DNA of 64,000 nt from Clostridium vincentii. Lineage in GTDB: Bacteria > Bacillota > Clostridia > Clostridiales > Clostridiaceae. A program made the translations under genes and the position numbers. The notes beneath the pieces are model-generated. The model worked only from the letters and a program-made list of their open reading frames with translations, made no database searches and had not been told where the DNA came from. The first letter of the stretch is position 1. Each line of letters starts with the position of its first letter. Below are positions 25,259 to 33,857 of the stretch, in pieces. The DNA is taken from NCBI RefSeq assembly GCF_002995745.1, contig NZ_PVXQ01000009.1:1-64000 (forward strand). Direction: 5' to 3'.

Positions 25259-25287
25259 ATTTTACACTTTTTTTGTTTAAAATTCAA
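25259..25287 (-). promoter_or_regulatory. Promoter of hpf
   Basis: On the minus strand TTGAAT (25282-25287), a 17-base spacer and TAAAAT (25259-25264). The leader to the ATG is about 60 bases and contains CCACC/GGTG-type complementarity. Confidence 0.7.
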
Positions 25288-25389
25288 TGTTATTTTTCAG
25301 AATTTACAGAATATTTTGTATTATGACCTTGTCATACTCTTTTCCCCTTGCACCAGCTTGTTTTTACCACATTATATTATTTTTTTATG

Positions 25390-25451
25390 AAAAAATAGCC
25401 TATATAATCTTTAATTAATATTTCCTATTAACTAAAGATTATACAGACTAT
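25390..25451 (-). terminator. Terminator of the raiA-type RNA
   Basis: Arms 25395-25419 and 25427-25451 form about 23 pairs with three mismatches and a seven-base loop, followed by TTTTT on the minus strand. It separates the RNA upstream of hpf from the hpf promoter. Confidence 0.85.
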
Positions 25452-25537
25452 ATTATTCCTTATAGGAAATCCAACTCACATACGTTCGCTGGGTAAGTTC
25501 GAATAACCAAATATAAAATTTGAATTTTTACTTAAAT

Positions 25538-25741
25538 AAAGCTAGCTGACCTGGTCTTTGCCCCCACACTCGCCTGCTGGAACTTTTGCTACCCGGATTT
25601 AACCTCTCACTACTAATACTCTCAGTTACATACTGGCAGGACTAACATCTATACCGCACCATGCTCACTAGAACTTTGCCTAGGTTACGTGGATCGTTTT
25701 GCCTGCGACTGGCATCGACTTTCAACCACAGACCTAGCTTT
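25538..25741 (-). ncRNA. raiA RNA: raiA-motif structured RNA
   Basis: The 204-base core is closed by AAAGCTAG (25734-25741) with CTAGCTTT (25538-25545). It is G-rich and unusually conserved-looking for this AT-rich region, has no open frame, and contains further complementary blocks (GGTC with GACC near the ends). The raiA motif is a known RNA class found upstream of raiA/hpf genes in Firmicutes and Actinobacteria and is about 200 bases long; position, strand and size agree. It has its own promoter and its own terminator, so it is a free RNA and not a leader of hpf. The identification comes from context and structure, without a covariance search. Confidence 0.8.
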
Positions 25742-25749
25742 ATACTAAT

Positions 25750-25777
25750 ATTATATATGAGATCTGCCAAGAGTCAA
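25750..25777 (-). promoter_or_regulatory. Promoter of the raiA-type RNA, overlapping the end of comFC
   Basis: On the minus strand TTGACT (25772-25777), a 16-base spacer and TATAAT (25750-25755). The -35 lies in the last codons of comFC and the -10 covers its stop codon. Transcription would start about seven bases on, near the first base of the RNA core. Confidence 0.8.
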
Positions 25778-26389
25778 TATTTTTATCTCTTTTGCACCAT
25801 TTTCTTTTAGTGCTCGTATACCTTCTTGTGTGGTAGCGCCAGTTGTAATAACATCATCAATTAATAAAAATTTATTTCCAAAAACCTGATTCCCGTTCTT
25901 AACTTTAAAAGCACCCTGAAGATTCACTGCCCTTTCTTCCTTGCTTAAAGTTTTTTGAATTTTAGTTTCCCTTATTTTTTCCAATGTATCTACTACCTTT
26001 ATATTATTTCTAAAACCTAATTCCTTAGCCAAGTATTCACATTGATTAAATCCACGTTCCCTAAGGCTTTTATTACTAATCGGAATAAAGGTTAAGTAAT
26101 AATCATTCCCTAGGTTCATAACTTTCTTTTCAATAAGGTTAACCAAAACCTCTCCAGCCGAAAAATCCTTTTGATACTTAAACGCTAGTATTAACTCTTT
26201 AAGAGGTCCTTTATAATAGCCAATACAAAGTTCTTCCTCTTTACAGAACGTTATCTTACTTTTACATTTATAACAAATCCCCTCTACATCAGACTCATTA
26301 CAAATTATGCATGTAGATTCCTTTGGGTATATTATTTCAAGAATACCTCTTATTATTTGGCCTATGACTTTATTAATCTTTTTTCCCAT
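25751..26389 (-). CDS. comFC: ComFC-type phosphoribosyltransferase-fold protein
   Basis: 212 residues. The N-terminal zinc ribbon has C27, C30, C39 and C42. The PRPP-binding loop FLLIDDVITTGAT (174-186) and the family segment NKSLRERGFNQ (106-116) are intact. ComFC/ComF is needed for late steps of DNA uptake in competent Firmicutes, and its exact reaction is unclear. The start overlaps the comFA-like gene by 28 bases, so the pair is translationally linked. Confidence 0.92.
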   Translation of the reverse strand: MGKKINKVIGQIIRGILEIIYPKESTCIICNESDVEGICYKCKSKITFCKEEELCIGYYKGPLKELILAFKYQKDFSAGEVLVNLIEKKVMNLGNDYYLTFIPISNKSLRERGFNQCEYLAKELGFRNNIKVVDTLEKIRETKIQKTLSKEERAVNLQGAFKVKNGNQVFGNKFLLIDDVITTGATTQEGIRALKENGAKEIKILTLGRSHI

Positions 26390-27378
26390 ATCATTTTATT
26401 AAACTCTCTTCCCATATTTTTTACATTGTCCATAGCTTCTGTAATATCTCTAGATACAAATAGCACCTCTGGCAGTATTTTATTTATCCGACCAATATTT
26501 CCACATATATACATAAGCTTTTTATAACTGTAATTCTTATCATCAGCGAAAAGAACTATAGCACCTTCTATCATAGAGTCTTCAAGTGATACCTCCATAT
26601 AGTCTGTTATTATAAATATTGCCTTATCTTTTATTTTTAAACAACACTTCTTCGCCTTTCTATCATCCTTCTTGGAAATCATCATAATTCTAGCTCCATC
26701 CATATTAAGTTTATTCTTATAATATTCATAAACTAAAGCTAACTTCTCTGAATCAGGCACAAATAATACAACTCTCTTTTTTTGATTTCTAAACCATTTT
26801 AAATAATCATATAAACTATAGGGAATATCTTTTTTCAAATCTATCCTTGTAGTAATAAATCTAGGCTCCACAAATGGTTTGTTAACGTACATTGGAATTA
26901 ATTCAAAAGAGTCTCCCAAAGGCGATACATTATCTATAGAATAAAGTATTCCCCGTTCCCCAAGACTACAAGAGAATTGATACATTTCTCTTAAACTTTT
27001 CTTTGTTAGTAGTGAATTATTTGATATGTCATCAAATATTACTAATTCATATTTGACTTCTACTTTTGACAAATTATTATAATGTATAAAATTAATATTA
27101 TTATTCTCTTGCTCTTCTTCTAAATGACCATAAGTTATAGTCGTTTTTGTCTTTTCCAATCCTTCAATAAGTTCCTTATTCCCCCTATCACTTCCACAGA
27201 CATAAAGAACTCTTCTCCCTTCTTTTATCACATCTAATATTATATCTATAAAAATTAATGTTGAATTATAAGGTGCTGTAATTATAGATAAACATTTAAC
27301 TTTTTTTTTGTACCATTGAGCAATTTTCTTTACAGCAAAATCTAATTCTCCATAATTTAGCACATCTTTTTTATTCAT
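26362..27378 (-). CDS. ComFA-like protein with lost ATPase motifs
   Basis: 338 residues against about 450 in ComFA. The order of strands follows the ComFA helicase: SIITAPYNST (31-40) sits where Walker A should be, but there is no G-K-T. ELVIFDDIS (111-119) is in the Walker B place. The second half has RVVLFVPDSEKL and ends with YICGNIGRI (about 292-300), which aligns with the Q-x-x-G-R-x-G-R motif VI and has lost its first Arg. The N-terminal zinc finger of ComFA is also absent. It is kept next to comFC with an overlapping start, so it may be a structural partner. GGAG-type ribosome site present. Confidence 0.7.
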   Translation of the reverse strand: MNKKDVLNYGELDFAVKKIAQWYKKKVKCLSIITAPYNSTLIFIDIILDVIKEGRRVLYVCGSDRGNKELIEGLEKTKTTITYGHLEEEQENNNINFIHYNNLSKVEVKYELVIFDDISNNSLLTKKSLREMYQFSCSLGERGILYSIDNVSPLGDSFELIPMYVNKPFVEPRFITTRIDLKKDIPYSLYDYLKWFRNQKKRVVLFVPDSEKLALVYEYYKNKLNMDGARIMMISKKDDRKAKKCCLKIKDKAIFIITDYMEVSLEDSMIEGAIVLFADDKNYSYKKLMYICGNIGRINKILPEVLFVSRDITEAMDNVKNMGREFNKMIWEKRLIKS

Positions 27379-27395
27379 CCCCTATCCATCTCCTT

Positions 27396-29624
27396 CTACT
27401 CTAGAATTTCATTAGAAAGTAACTCCTTTATTCTACTTTCTAATGAAGAATATCTTTCAGCGCTAGTTGAATTTGTAACCATATAATTTAAAGCCCTTTG
27501 ATATCCTACAACAGTAACCAATTCTTTAGCGCGTGTAATGCCTGTATATAAAAGGTTTCTATTCATTAAAAATGGTGAACCCATAAATGAAGGTATTATC
27601 ACAACCTTAAATTCACTTCCTTGACTTTTATGTATCGTTATTGCATACGCTAACTCAAGTTCTTCCATGTTTTCTACATTGTATATAACTTTTTTATCAT
27701 CATCAAACATAACAGTTAAATTTCTACCATCATGACTAATTCCCTGAATAAATCCCATATCTCCATTAAATATTCCCTCTCCGTCTATACGATCCTCATC
27801 ATTATATGCTGTCCATTTAATAGAATAATTGTTTTTAGTCTGCATGACCTTATCCCCTTCTCGAAGGATATTGTTTTTTTGTTTTCTCTCTCTCTTCCCT
27901 TGAATTGGCGGATTTAATATTTCTTGTAGTCTATCATTTAAATTAATTACCCCAAGTATTCCTTTTTTCATAGGGCTTAAAACCTGAATATCTCGCCTCT
28001 TATCCCAATTCTTATTAAAGCTTGGAAGTCTTCTATTAACTAGATCTAGTACTACATTTAAAATCTCATTTACATTTTCATTTTGAATAAAAAAGAAATC
28101 ACTATCCTTTCTATTCAAAAAAGGCATTTTTCCTTCGTTTATTCTATGAGCATTAGTAATTATTAAACTTTCTGCACCTTGTCTAAATATTTCTTTTAAC
28201 CTTACAACTTTAATTAATGTACTTCTAATTAAATCCTTAAGTACATTTCCTGCACCTACCGATGGTAATTGATCCACATCTCCGACAATTATTAATCTAG
28301 TTCCCATACCTATAGCCTTTAATAAATTGTGCATTAAAAATATATCTATCATTGATGCTTCATCAATTATAACTACATCTGCACCTAAGGGTTCTTCCAT
28401 CATTCTTTCTTTCATCATATCATCAGGTTCATCTTCTGCAGTTATATCTAAGAGTCTATGAATAGTTTTAGCATTTCTTCCCGTAGACTGAGTCATCCTT
28501 TTCGCTGCTCTTCCAGTAGGGGCTGCAAGTAAAACCTTCATTCCTTGATTTTCATATATCTCTATAATAGATTTTATAATTGTAGTCTTACCTGTACCAG
28601 GTCCTCCTGTTATAATTTCTATCCCATTATTAAAAGCTCCTTCTATTGCCTCTTTTTGAGATTCTGCAAATGTAATTCCATTAATATTTTCAAAAGTTTT
28701 TATTTCAAATTGAATATCTGTGTTTATAGTCTGATAATTCTGCATTGATAACTTTGATATTTTCTCTGTGATTCCAAGTTCACTATAATTATACATAGAT
28801 AAAAATACACCCTGTATCTTTCCTATCTTTTCAACATAAAGCTTTTCTTCAACTACTAGATTGTAGATATTCTCCTCTACCAGCTCATCTTTAATTCCAA
28901 TAAGTTCTGCTGTTTCGCAAATAACCTTATCCTTTGGCATAAACGTGTTACCTGCAGCACAAAATCTTCCTAGGATAAATTCTATCCCACTCTTTATTCT
29001 TGAACTAGACTCCCTATCTATACCCATTAAACTAGCTATTCTATCTGCTGTTGCAAAACCAATTCCTTTTATTTCTCTGCATAATAAATAAGGGTCCTTC
29101 TCAATAATATCCTTTGCATTAGAGCCAAAGCTTTTATATATTTTCAAACATTGCCCATGATTTATCCCATACCCTTGAAAATATATCATTATATTTTGCA
29201 AGTCATGCTGCTCTAAATAGGACTGACATATAATATCAAACTTCTTTTTACCTATTCCTTCTATCTCTTGTAATCTATCTATATTATTTTCTAATACTTC
29301 TAGTGTACTGTCTCCGAAATGCTCAATCATCTTTTTCGCAGTAACAGGTCCAATTCCTTTAATAATCCCTGAAGATAGATATTTCTCCACTCCAGCTATT
29401 GACTTTGGTAATATTTCTTCACAACTATCTATACTAAATTGTTCACCGAACTGCTTATGTATCTTTATTTGCCCACTTAACTTAACCTGCTGTCCCTCTC
29501 TAAGGAAGGGGACAGTTCCGACTACTGTAACTTGTTTGCTCTTAGAATTCACTTTAGCAACCACATAGCCTGTTTCTTCACTTTTATAAACAATCCCTTC
29601 CACAAAGCCTTCTAAGACATACAT
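27396..29624 (-). CDS. recD2: RecD2 (YrrC), SF1B DNA helicase
   Basis: 742 residues, full length. The N-terminal OB-like part (1-75) is followed by helix-hairpin-helix stretches (GIGPVTAKKMIEHFG, IEGIGKKKFD, IKGIGFATADRIA), then the motor: Walker A GGPGTGKT (340-347), Walker B VIIDEASMID, and motif VI with YTGITRAKELV near the C-terminus. RecD2 is the RecBC-independent 5'-3' helicase linked to replication-fork maintenance and mutation avoidance. GGAGCGA before ATG. Ends 18 bases before the comFA-like gene. Confidence 0.96.
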   Translation of the reverse strand: MYVLEGFVEGIVYKSEETGYVVAKVNSKSKQVTVVGTVPFLREGQQVKLSGQIKIHKQFGEQFSIDSCEEILPKSIAGVEKYLSSGIIKGIGPVTAKKMIEHFGDSTLEVLENNIDRLQEIEGIGKKKFDIICQSYLEQHDLQNIMIYFQGYGINHGQCLKIYKSFGSNAKDIIEKDPYLLCREIKGIGFATADRIASLMGIDRESSSRIKSGIEFILGRFCAAGNTFMPKDKVICETAELIGIKDELVEENIYNLVVEEKLYVEKIGKIQGVFLSMYNYSELGITEKISKLSMQNYQTINTDIQFEIKTFENINGITFAESQKEAIEGAFNNGIEIITGGPGTGKTTIIKSIIEIYENQGMKVLLAAPTGRAAKRMTQSTGRNAKTIHRLLDITAEDEPDDMMKERMMEEPLGADVVIIDEASMIDIFLMHNLLKAIGMGTRLIIVGDVDQLPSVGAGNVLKDLIRSTLIKVVRLKEIFRQGAESLIITNAHRINEGKMPFLNRKDSDFFFIQNENVNEILNVVLDLVNRRLPSFNKNWDKRRDIQVLSPMKKGILGVINLNDRLQEILNPPIQGKRERKQKNNILREGDKVMQTKNNYSIKWTAYNDEDRIDGEGIFNGDMGFIQGISHDGRNLTVMFDDDKKVIYNVENMEELELAYAITIHKSQGSEFKVVIIPSFMGSPFLMNRNLLYTGITRAKELVTVVGYQRALNYMVTNSTSAERYSSLESRIKELLSNEILE

Positions 29625-29733
29625 ATTATCGCTCCAAATCTAATATAATTATTTTTATTCTTTCCCTAATGTACTATAATTATAGCATAGGATAATACAG
29701 TATTTCTTATAGACTTTAGGAGGCGTAAATTTA

Positions 29734-30870
29734 ATGATAATTAAAAACTGTAAAGTTATTTATCTTGATAGGATTGAAGCTGGTTCTGTATTAATTGAAA
29801 ATGGTAAAATAAAAGAATTAAATCCTACTGACGACGGAACTAATGTTGTACTTGATGGCCAAGGTTTATACCTATCTCCAGGCTTTATCGATGTCCATAT
29901 TCATGGTGCAGGTGGCTGCGATACTATGGATGGAACTCTTGAATCAATTAATACTATAGCGAAAACTATTGTTAAACACGGTACTACATCTTTTACTCCT
30001 ACCACCATGACTGTGTCAATGGATGCTATCAAAACCTCAATGCAAGTAATTAAACAAGCTAAGTTTAAAGGAACAGAAGGTGCTAATGTTTTAGGTGCTC
30101 ATTTAGAAGGACCTTTTATTAGCCCTAATGCTATAGGTGCTCAAAATCCAAACTTTGTAATTCTACCATCTATTGAAAATTACAAAGCCATAGTTGGTGA
30201 TGCAGAGGATGCCGTTGTATCCATTACCTTAGCCCCGGAACTTGATGGAGCTACAGATCTTATTAAGAAGCTCTCTAAGGAGGGAGTTGTCTGTTCCCTA
30301 GGTCATACTAAGGCAACCTACAAGGAAGCAATTGAGGCAATTAAGAACGGCGCATCTCACTCAACTCACCTTTTCAACGCAATGACTCCTCTAAACCATA
30401 GAGAGCCAGGTGTTGTTGGTGCTACCTTTGATAGTGATATCAGCACTGAAACTATTTCTGACGGAATTCATATATCCTATTCGGCCCTTAGAATTGCTTA
30501 TAAACAAAAAGGTACTGATAAGGTTTTGTTAATTAGTGATTCTATGGAGGCCTGTTGTATGGCTGATGGCGAATATTTATTAGGAGGTCAAGATGTAACA
30601 GTTTCGAATGGTGCTGCACGTCTTAGAAATGGTGCTTTAGCTGGTTCAGTACTAACTCTTGATAGAGCTGTCAATAATGTTTATAAGAATTCCAACTATC
30701 CTTTATACGAAGTAGTGAAAATGGCTTCATATAATGGGGCAAAGCATTGCAAGGTCCAAGATCATAAAGGCCTTATAAAAGAAGGTTATGATGCTGATTT
30801 AATTTTGTTTGATGAGAATATTAACGTTAAGAAGGTTTTTGTTTTAGGGAAGCTAGTCTTTGAAAATTAG
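29734..30870 (+). CDS. nagA: NagA, N-acetylglucosamine-6-phosphate deacetylase
   Basis: 378 residues. NagA removes acetate from GlcNAc-6-P in amino-sugar catabolism and wall recycling. The amidohydrolase metal site is shown by DVHIHG (53-58), HLEGPFI (the bridging Glu), SLGHTKA, and HLFNAMTPLNHREPG. The catalytic Asp is in LLISDSMEA. AGGAGG lies before ATG. nagB is not adjacent. Ends at the bidirectional terminator shared with metK. Confidence 0.95.
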   Translation: MIIKNCKVIYLDRIEAGSVLIENGKIKELNPTDDGTNVVLDGQGLYLSPGFIDVHIHGAGGCDTMDGTLESINTIAKTIVKHGTTSFTPTTMTVSMDAIKTSMQVIKQAKFKGTEGANVLGAHLEGPFISPNAIGAQNPNFVILPSIENYKAIVGDAEDAVVSITLAPELDGATDLIKKLSKEGVVCSLGHTKATYKEAIEAIKNGASHSTHLFNAMTPLNHREPGVVGATFDSDISTETISDGIHISYSALRIAYKQKGTDKVLLISDSMEACCMADGEYLLGGQDVTVSNGAARLRNGALAGSVLTLDRAVNNVYKNSNYPLYEVVKMASYNGAKHCKVQDHKGLIKEGYDADLILFDENINVKKVFVLGKLVFEN

Positions 30871-30883
30871 CCTAAAACTAAAA

Positions 30884-30919
30884 AAAGGCAACTACTGGTT
30901 TAATCCAGTAGTTGCCTTT
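30884..30919. terminator. Bidirectional terminator between nagA and metK
   Basis: A perfect 15-bp stem with a six-base loop, flanked by A- and T-runs on both sides. It ends four bases before the metK stop. Confidence 0.95.
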
Positions 30920-30922
30920 TTA

Positions 30923-32098
30923 TTATAATAATTTCTTTATTTCTTCAACCTTGTTAAGTTGTTCCCATGGAAGATTTAAATCTATTCTTCCAAAATGTCC
31001 ATAGGCTGCAGTTTGTTTATATATTGGTCGTCTTAACTCTAAGTCTCTTATTATAGCACCTGGTCTTAAATCAAATATTTTTTGTACTATTCTAACCAAG
31101 TTCTCTTCATCAACTTTTCCTGTACCAAAGGTATCTATCTCTATTGATACTGGTTTAGCCACTCCTATAGCATAAGCTAATTGAATTTCAAGCTTGTCTG
31201 CAACTCCTGCTGCAACTAAGTTTTTAGCTACCCATCTAGCTGCATAAGCCGCTGATCTATCAACCTTTGTTGGATCTTTTCCTGAGAAAGCTCCACCGCC
31301 ATGTCTTCCATATCCACCATATGTATCAACAATAATCTTTCTTCCTGTTAACCCTGAGTCTCCTTGAGGACCACCAACTACGAATCTACCTGTTGGATTT
31401 ATGTAGTATTTAGTATTATCATCTAATAATTCTGCTGGAACAACTGATTTTATTACATATTCCATAACGTCCTTTTTAATTTGCTCTAAAGTTACTTGCT
31501 CTCCATGTTGAGTTGATATAACTATAGCCTCTATTCTTTTTGGCTTATTATCTTCATATTCAACTGTAACTTGAGTTTTACCATCTGGTCTTAAGTATTT
31601 CAATGTACCATTCTTTCTGACTTCTGTAAGTCTTCTTGAAAGTTTATGAGCCATTGCTATTGGAAGAGGCATATATTCCGGTGTTTCATTAGTTGCAAAC
31701 CCAAACATCATACCTTGATCTCCAGCTCCTACAGCTTCAACTTCATCCTTTTCTCCAGCTCTAGACTCTAAAGCCTCATTAACTCCCATCGCTATATCTA
31801 CTGACTGTTCATCGATTGTAATCATAACTGAACATGTATCACAGTCAAATCCATATTTAGCTCTATCATAACCTATCTCTCTTATTGTCTCTCTAACAAC
31901 CTTTGGAATATCCACATAACAATTAGTAGTTATTTCTCCCATAACCATAACCATTCCTGTTGTTGTACATGTTTCACATGCAACTCTTGCATTTGGATCT
32001 TCTGATAAAATAGCATCTAACACTGCATCTGATATTTGATCACACATTTTATCTGGATGTCCTTCTGTAACTGATTCTGATGTAAATAGTCTTTTCAT
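30923..32098 (-). CDS. metK: S-adenosylmethionine synthase
   Basis: 391 residues, full length. MetK makes SAM from methionine and ATP. Conserved blocks: [16 protein letters not shown] (8-23), [10 protein letters not shown], and [19 protein letters not shown]. It lies behind a SAM-I riboswitch with a terminator hairpin, so SAM represses its synthesis. Monocistronic. Confidence 0.98.
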   Translation of the reverse strand: MKRLFTSESVTEGHPDKMCDQISDAVLDAILSEDPNARVACETCTTTGMVMVMGEITTNCYVDIPKVVRETIREIGYDRAKYGFDCDTCSVMITIDEQSVDIAMGVNEALESRAGEKDEVEAVGAGDQGMMFGFATNETPEYMPLPIAMAHKLSRRLTEVRKNGTLKYLRPDGKTQVTVEYEDNKPKRIEAIVISTQHGEQVTLEQIKKDVMEYVIKSVVPAELLDDNTKYYINPTGRFVVGGPQGDSGLTGRKIIVDTYGGYGRHGGGAFSGKDPTKVDRSAAYAARWVAKNLVAAGVADKLEIQLAYAIGVAKPVSIEIDTFGTGKVDEENLVRIVQKIFDLRPGAIIRDLELRRPIYKQTAAYGHFGRIDLNLPWEQLNKVEEIKKLL

Positions 32099-32126
32099 CT
32101 TAATTCTCCTTTCAATAGTTCTTTAC

Positions 32127-32150
32127 AATAAAAAAACCCTTCCATAAAGA
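32127..32150 (-). terminator. Terminator of the SAM riboswitch expression platform
   Basis: A small CTTC...GAAGGG hairpin followed by seven T on the minus strand lies between the S-box core and the metK ATG. A longer alternative using AGAGA/TCTCT just upstream could act as the competing structure. The stem is weak by eye. Confidence 0.55.
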
Positions 32151-32170
32151 AGAGACTCATTTCTTAATCT

Positions 32171-32272
32171 CTCTCATCTTGTAGACATATTATCTACGGA
32201 ATTGGCACCTTGTAATATTACAGGTTGCCGGGTTTCACAGGGCCCTATCCCTCCACCTCTCTTGATAAGAGT
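32171..32272 (-). promoter_or_regulatory. SAM-I riboswitch (S-box)
   Basis: On the minus strand the S-box consensus is read in order: CTCTTATCAAGAGAGGTGG, then GAAACCCGGCAACC, GGTGCCAATTCC, and AGATGAGAG. The P1 arms CTCTTATC and GATGAGAG pair. It precedes metK, a classical S-box target. Confidence 0.97.
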
Positions 32273-32394
32273 TTCTATTTAATTGTTACATAGATAATAG
32301 CACATTAATTTTTGAAATTCAATAATATATTTAAAAAATCATTCTCAGGTTTATAAATATTAACCTACCAATTTATAAGTAATAAGCATAAAAA

Positions 32395-32416
32395 AAAGCA
32401 AGAATAATCTTGCTTT
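32395..32416 (-). terminator. Terminator of the tRNA operon
   Basis: AAAGCAAG and CTTGCTTT arms with a six-base loop, then TTTTT on the minus strand, five bases after the last tRNA. Confidence 0.9.
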
Positions 32417-32421
32417 AATGA

Positions 32422-32505
32422 TGGTGGATGAGGATGGATTCGAACCATCGAAGCGAATGCAACAGATTTACAGTCTGCCCCCTTTAGCCACTCGGGAACT
32501 CATCC
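32422..32505 (-). tRNA. tRNA-Tyr (anticodon GTA), copy 1 (last of operon)
   Basis: 84 bases with a long variable arm and encoded CCA. Acceptor GGATGAG with CTCATCC, anticodon loop CTGTAAA. Identical to the copies at 32625 and 32917. Confidence 0.96.
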
Positions 32506-32514
32506 ATATTTTAT

Positions 32515-32589
32515 TGGAGCTAGCAATAGGAATCGAACCTACAACCTGCTGATTACAAATCAGCTGCTCTACCGTTGAGCCATGCCAGC
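32515..32589 (-). tRNA. tRNA-Thr (anticodon TGT), copy 1
   Basis: 75 bases with encoded CCA; acceptor GCTGGCA with TGCTAGC including a G-U pair; anticodon loop TTTGTAA. Identical to the copy at 32718. Confidence 0.96.
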
Positions 32590-32624
32590 ATTTTTATTAA
32601 ATTAATTGATTGATTTTTATTTAA

Positions 32625-32708
32625 TGGTGGATGAGGATGGATTCGAACCATCGAAGCGAATGCAACAGATTTACAGTCTGCCCCCTTTAGCCACTCGGGA
32701 ACTCATCC
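32625..32708 (-). tRNA. tRNA-Tyr (anticodon GTA), copy 2
   Basis: Same 84 bases as the tRNA-Tyr at 32422, exactly 203 bases away, as part of a tandem duplication that also carries tRNA-Thr. Confidence 0.96.
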
Positions 32709-32717
32709 ATATTTTAC

Positions 32718-32792
32718 TGGAGCTAGCAATAGGAATCGAACCTACAACCTGCTGATTACAAATCAGCTGCTCTACCGTTGAGCCATGCCAGC
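32718..32792 (-). tRNA. tRNA-Thr (anticodon TGT), copy 2
   Basis: Same 75 bases as the tRNA-Thr at 32515, again 203 bases away. The flanking spacers differ at only a few positions. Confidence 0.96.
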
Positions 32793-32827
32793 ATGCTTAT
32801 TAAATTAATTGATTGATTTTTATTTAA

Positions 32828-32903
32828 TGGTGGGCACAATAGGGCTCGAACCTATGACCCCCTGCTTGTAAGGCAGGTGCTCTCCCAGCTGAGCTATGCG
32901 CCC
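32828..32903 (-). tRNA. tRNA-Val (anticodon TAC)
   Basis: 76 bases with encoded CCA; acceptor GGGCGCA with TGTGCCC (one G-U pair); anticodon loop CTTACAA; T-arm GTTCGAGCC. Confidence 0.96.
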
Positions 32904-32916
32904 ATTAAATTAAATA

Positions 32917-33000
32917 TGGTGGATGAGGATGGATTCGAACCATCGAAGCGAATGCAACAGATTTACAGTCTGCCCCCTTTAGCCACTCGGGAACTCATCC
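32917..33000 (-). tRNA. tRNA-Tyr (anticodon GTA), copy 3 (first of operon)
   Basis: Identical to the other two tRNA-Tyr genes. First gene after the promoter, so the transcript order is Tyr-Val-Thr-Tyr-Thr-Tyr. Confidence 0.96.
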
Positions 33001-33055
33001 ATATTTATATTTTGTCGTATCAACACTTTATATCCGCATTTGGCCAACAATAGTT

Positions 33056-33084
33056 AGTATATATTCAACCGGCTTTTATTTCAA
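33056..33084 (-). promoter_or_regulatory. Promoter of the tRNA operon
   Basis: On the minus strand TTGAAA (33079-33084), a 17-base spacer and TATACT (33056-33061). The start of transcription would be near 33049, about 50 bases before the first tRNA. Confidence 0.75.
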
Positions 33085-33234
33085 CCCTACAATAGCACTA
33101 TTTAGCTCAATTATTTCTATATTACTCTTGTTTAATAGGTATTTCTTCAATTTAATATACCGTCTATATTTTTAATACTTAAATACTATTTCGTACTTTC
33201 TCTTCATATATTTAGTCATGGGGAGGTGTACTAG

Positions 33235-33774
33235 GTGGTTAAAAGAAAAATACATTATAAGTCTGCACTATCTTACTATGAAATTGCTGAAGGGATACGG
33301 GATTTTATTAATGATGATACAATAATAGTTTGTATAGGAACTGATAGATGTATAGGAGATTGTCTTGGTCCTTTAGTTGGAACTATATTGGAAGATAACT
33401 TATTTCCGCTTCCCATATATGGTACCGTGGCAACTCCGATTCACGCATTAAATATAGATAAAAGATTAGACGAAATTAACAAATCACATCCTACCGCCTG
33501 TATAATAGGCATTGATGCCTGTTTAGGCGAAAATAAATCTATAGGAGAAATTCACACTAGAGATTATGCAATTCACCCAGGTAAAGGTGTAGGGAAGTCA
33601 CTACCTGATGTGGGAATGGCCTCTATTATTGGAATCGTTGATGCTAGTGATAACTATGATTTTTTTTCATCTCGTTCCATAAGATTATCCTTAGTCTTAG
33701 ATATGGCTAAAGTAATCTCTAAAGGTATATTACATGCCTATTACTTGAATAAGGGCATAAATATAAAAATATAA
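33235..33774 (+). CDS. yyaC: YyaC family sporulation protein
   Basis: 179 residues from a GTG start preceded by GGGGAGGTG. YyaC is related to the germination protease Gpr fold and is made during sporulation; its substrate is not known. Family landmarks: IVCIGTDRCIGDCLGPLVG (the D-R-x-x-G-D-x-L-G-P loop), YGTVATPIHALN, and IGIDACLG. GKGVGKSLPDVGMASIIG completes the pattern. Single gene, ended by a strong bidirectional hairpin. Confidence 0.9.
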   Translation: MVKRKIHYKSALSYYEIAEGIRDFINDDTIIVCIGTDRCIGDCLGPLVGTILEDNLFPLPIYGTVATPIHALNIDKRLDEINKSHPTACIIGIDACLGENKSIGEIHTRDYAIHPGKGVGKSLPDVGMASIIGIVDASDNYDFFSSRSIRLSLVLDMAKVISKGILHAYYLNKGINIKI

Positions 33775-33811
33775 AAGAATTTAACACTATTAAATACAAA
33801 ATAATATTAAA

Positions 33812-33842
33812 AAAAGATTGGATTTTGTATCTCCAATCTTTT
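33812..33842. terminator. Bidirectional terminator between yyaC and mbl
   Basis: An 11-bp perfect stem (AAAAGATTGGA with its complement) and a nine-base loop with A- and T-runs on either side. Confidence 0.9.
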
Positions 33843-33857
33843 TTTTGCATATCCTCA

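Noticed and set aside
25184-25390. Plus-strand frame of 68 codons
   Set aside because: It lies across the hpf promoter and leader on the other strand. No ribosome site and a Phe/Cys/Leu-rich composition.
32422-33000. Repeated blocks that could suggest a CRISPR-like array
   Set aside because: Each block folds as a tRNA (Tyr, Thr or Val), and repeat spacing follows gene length.
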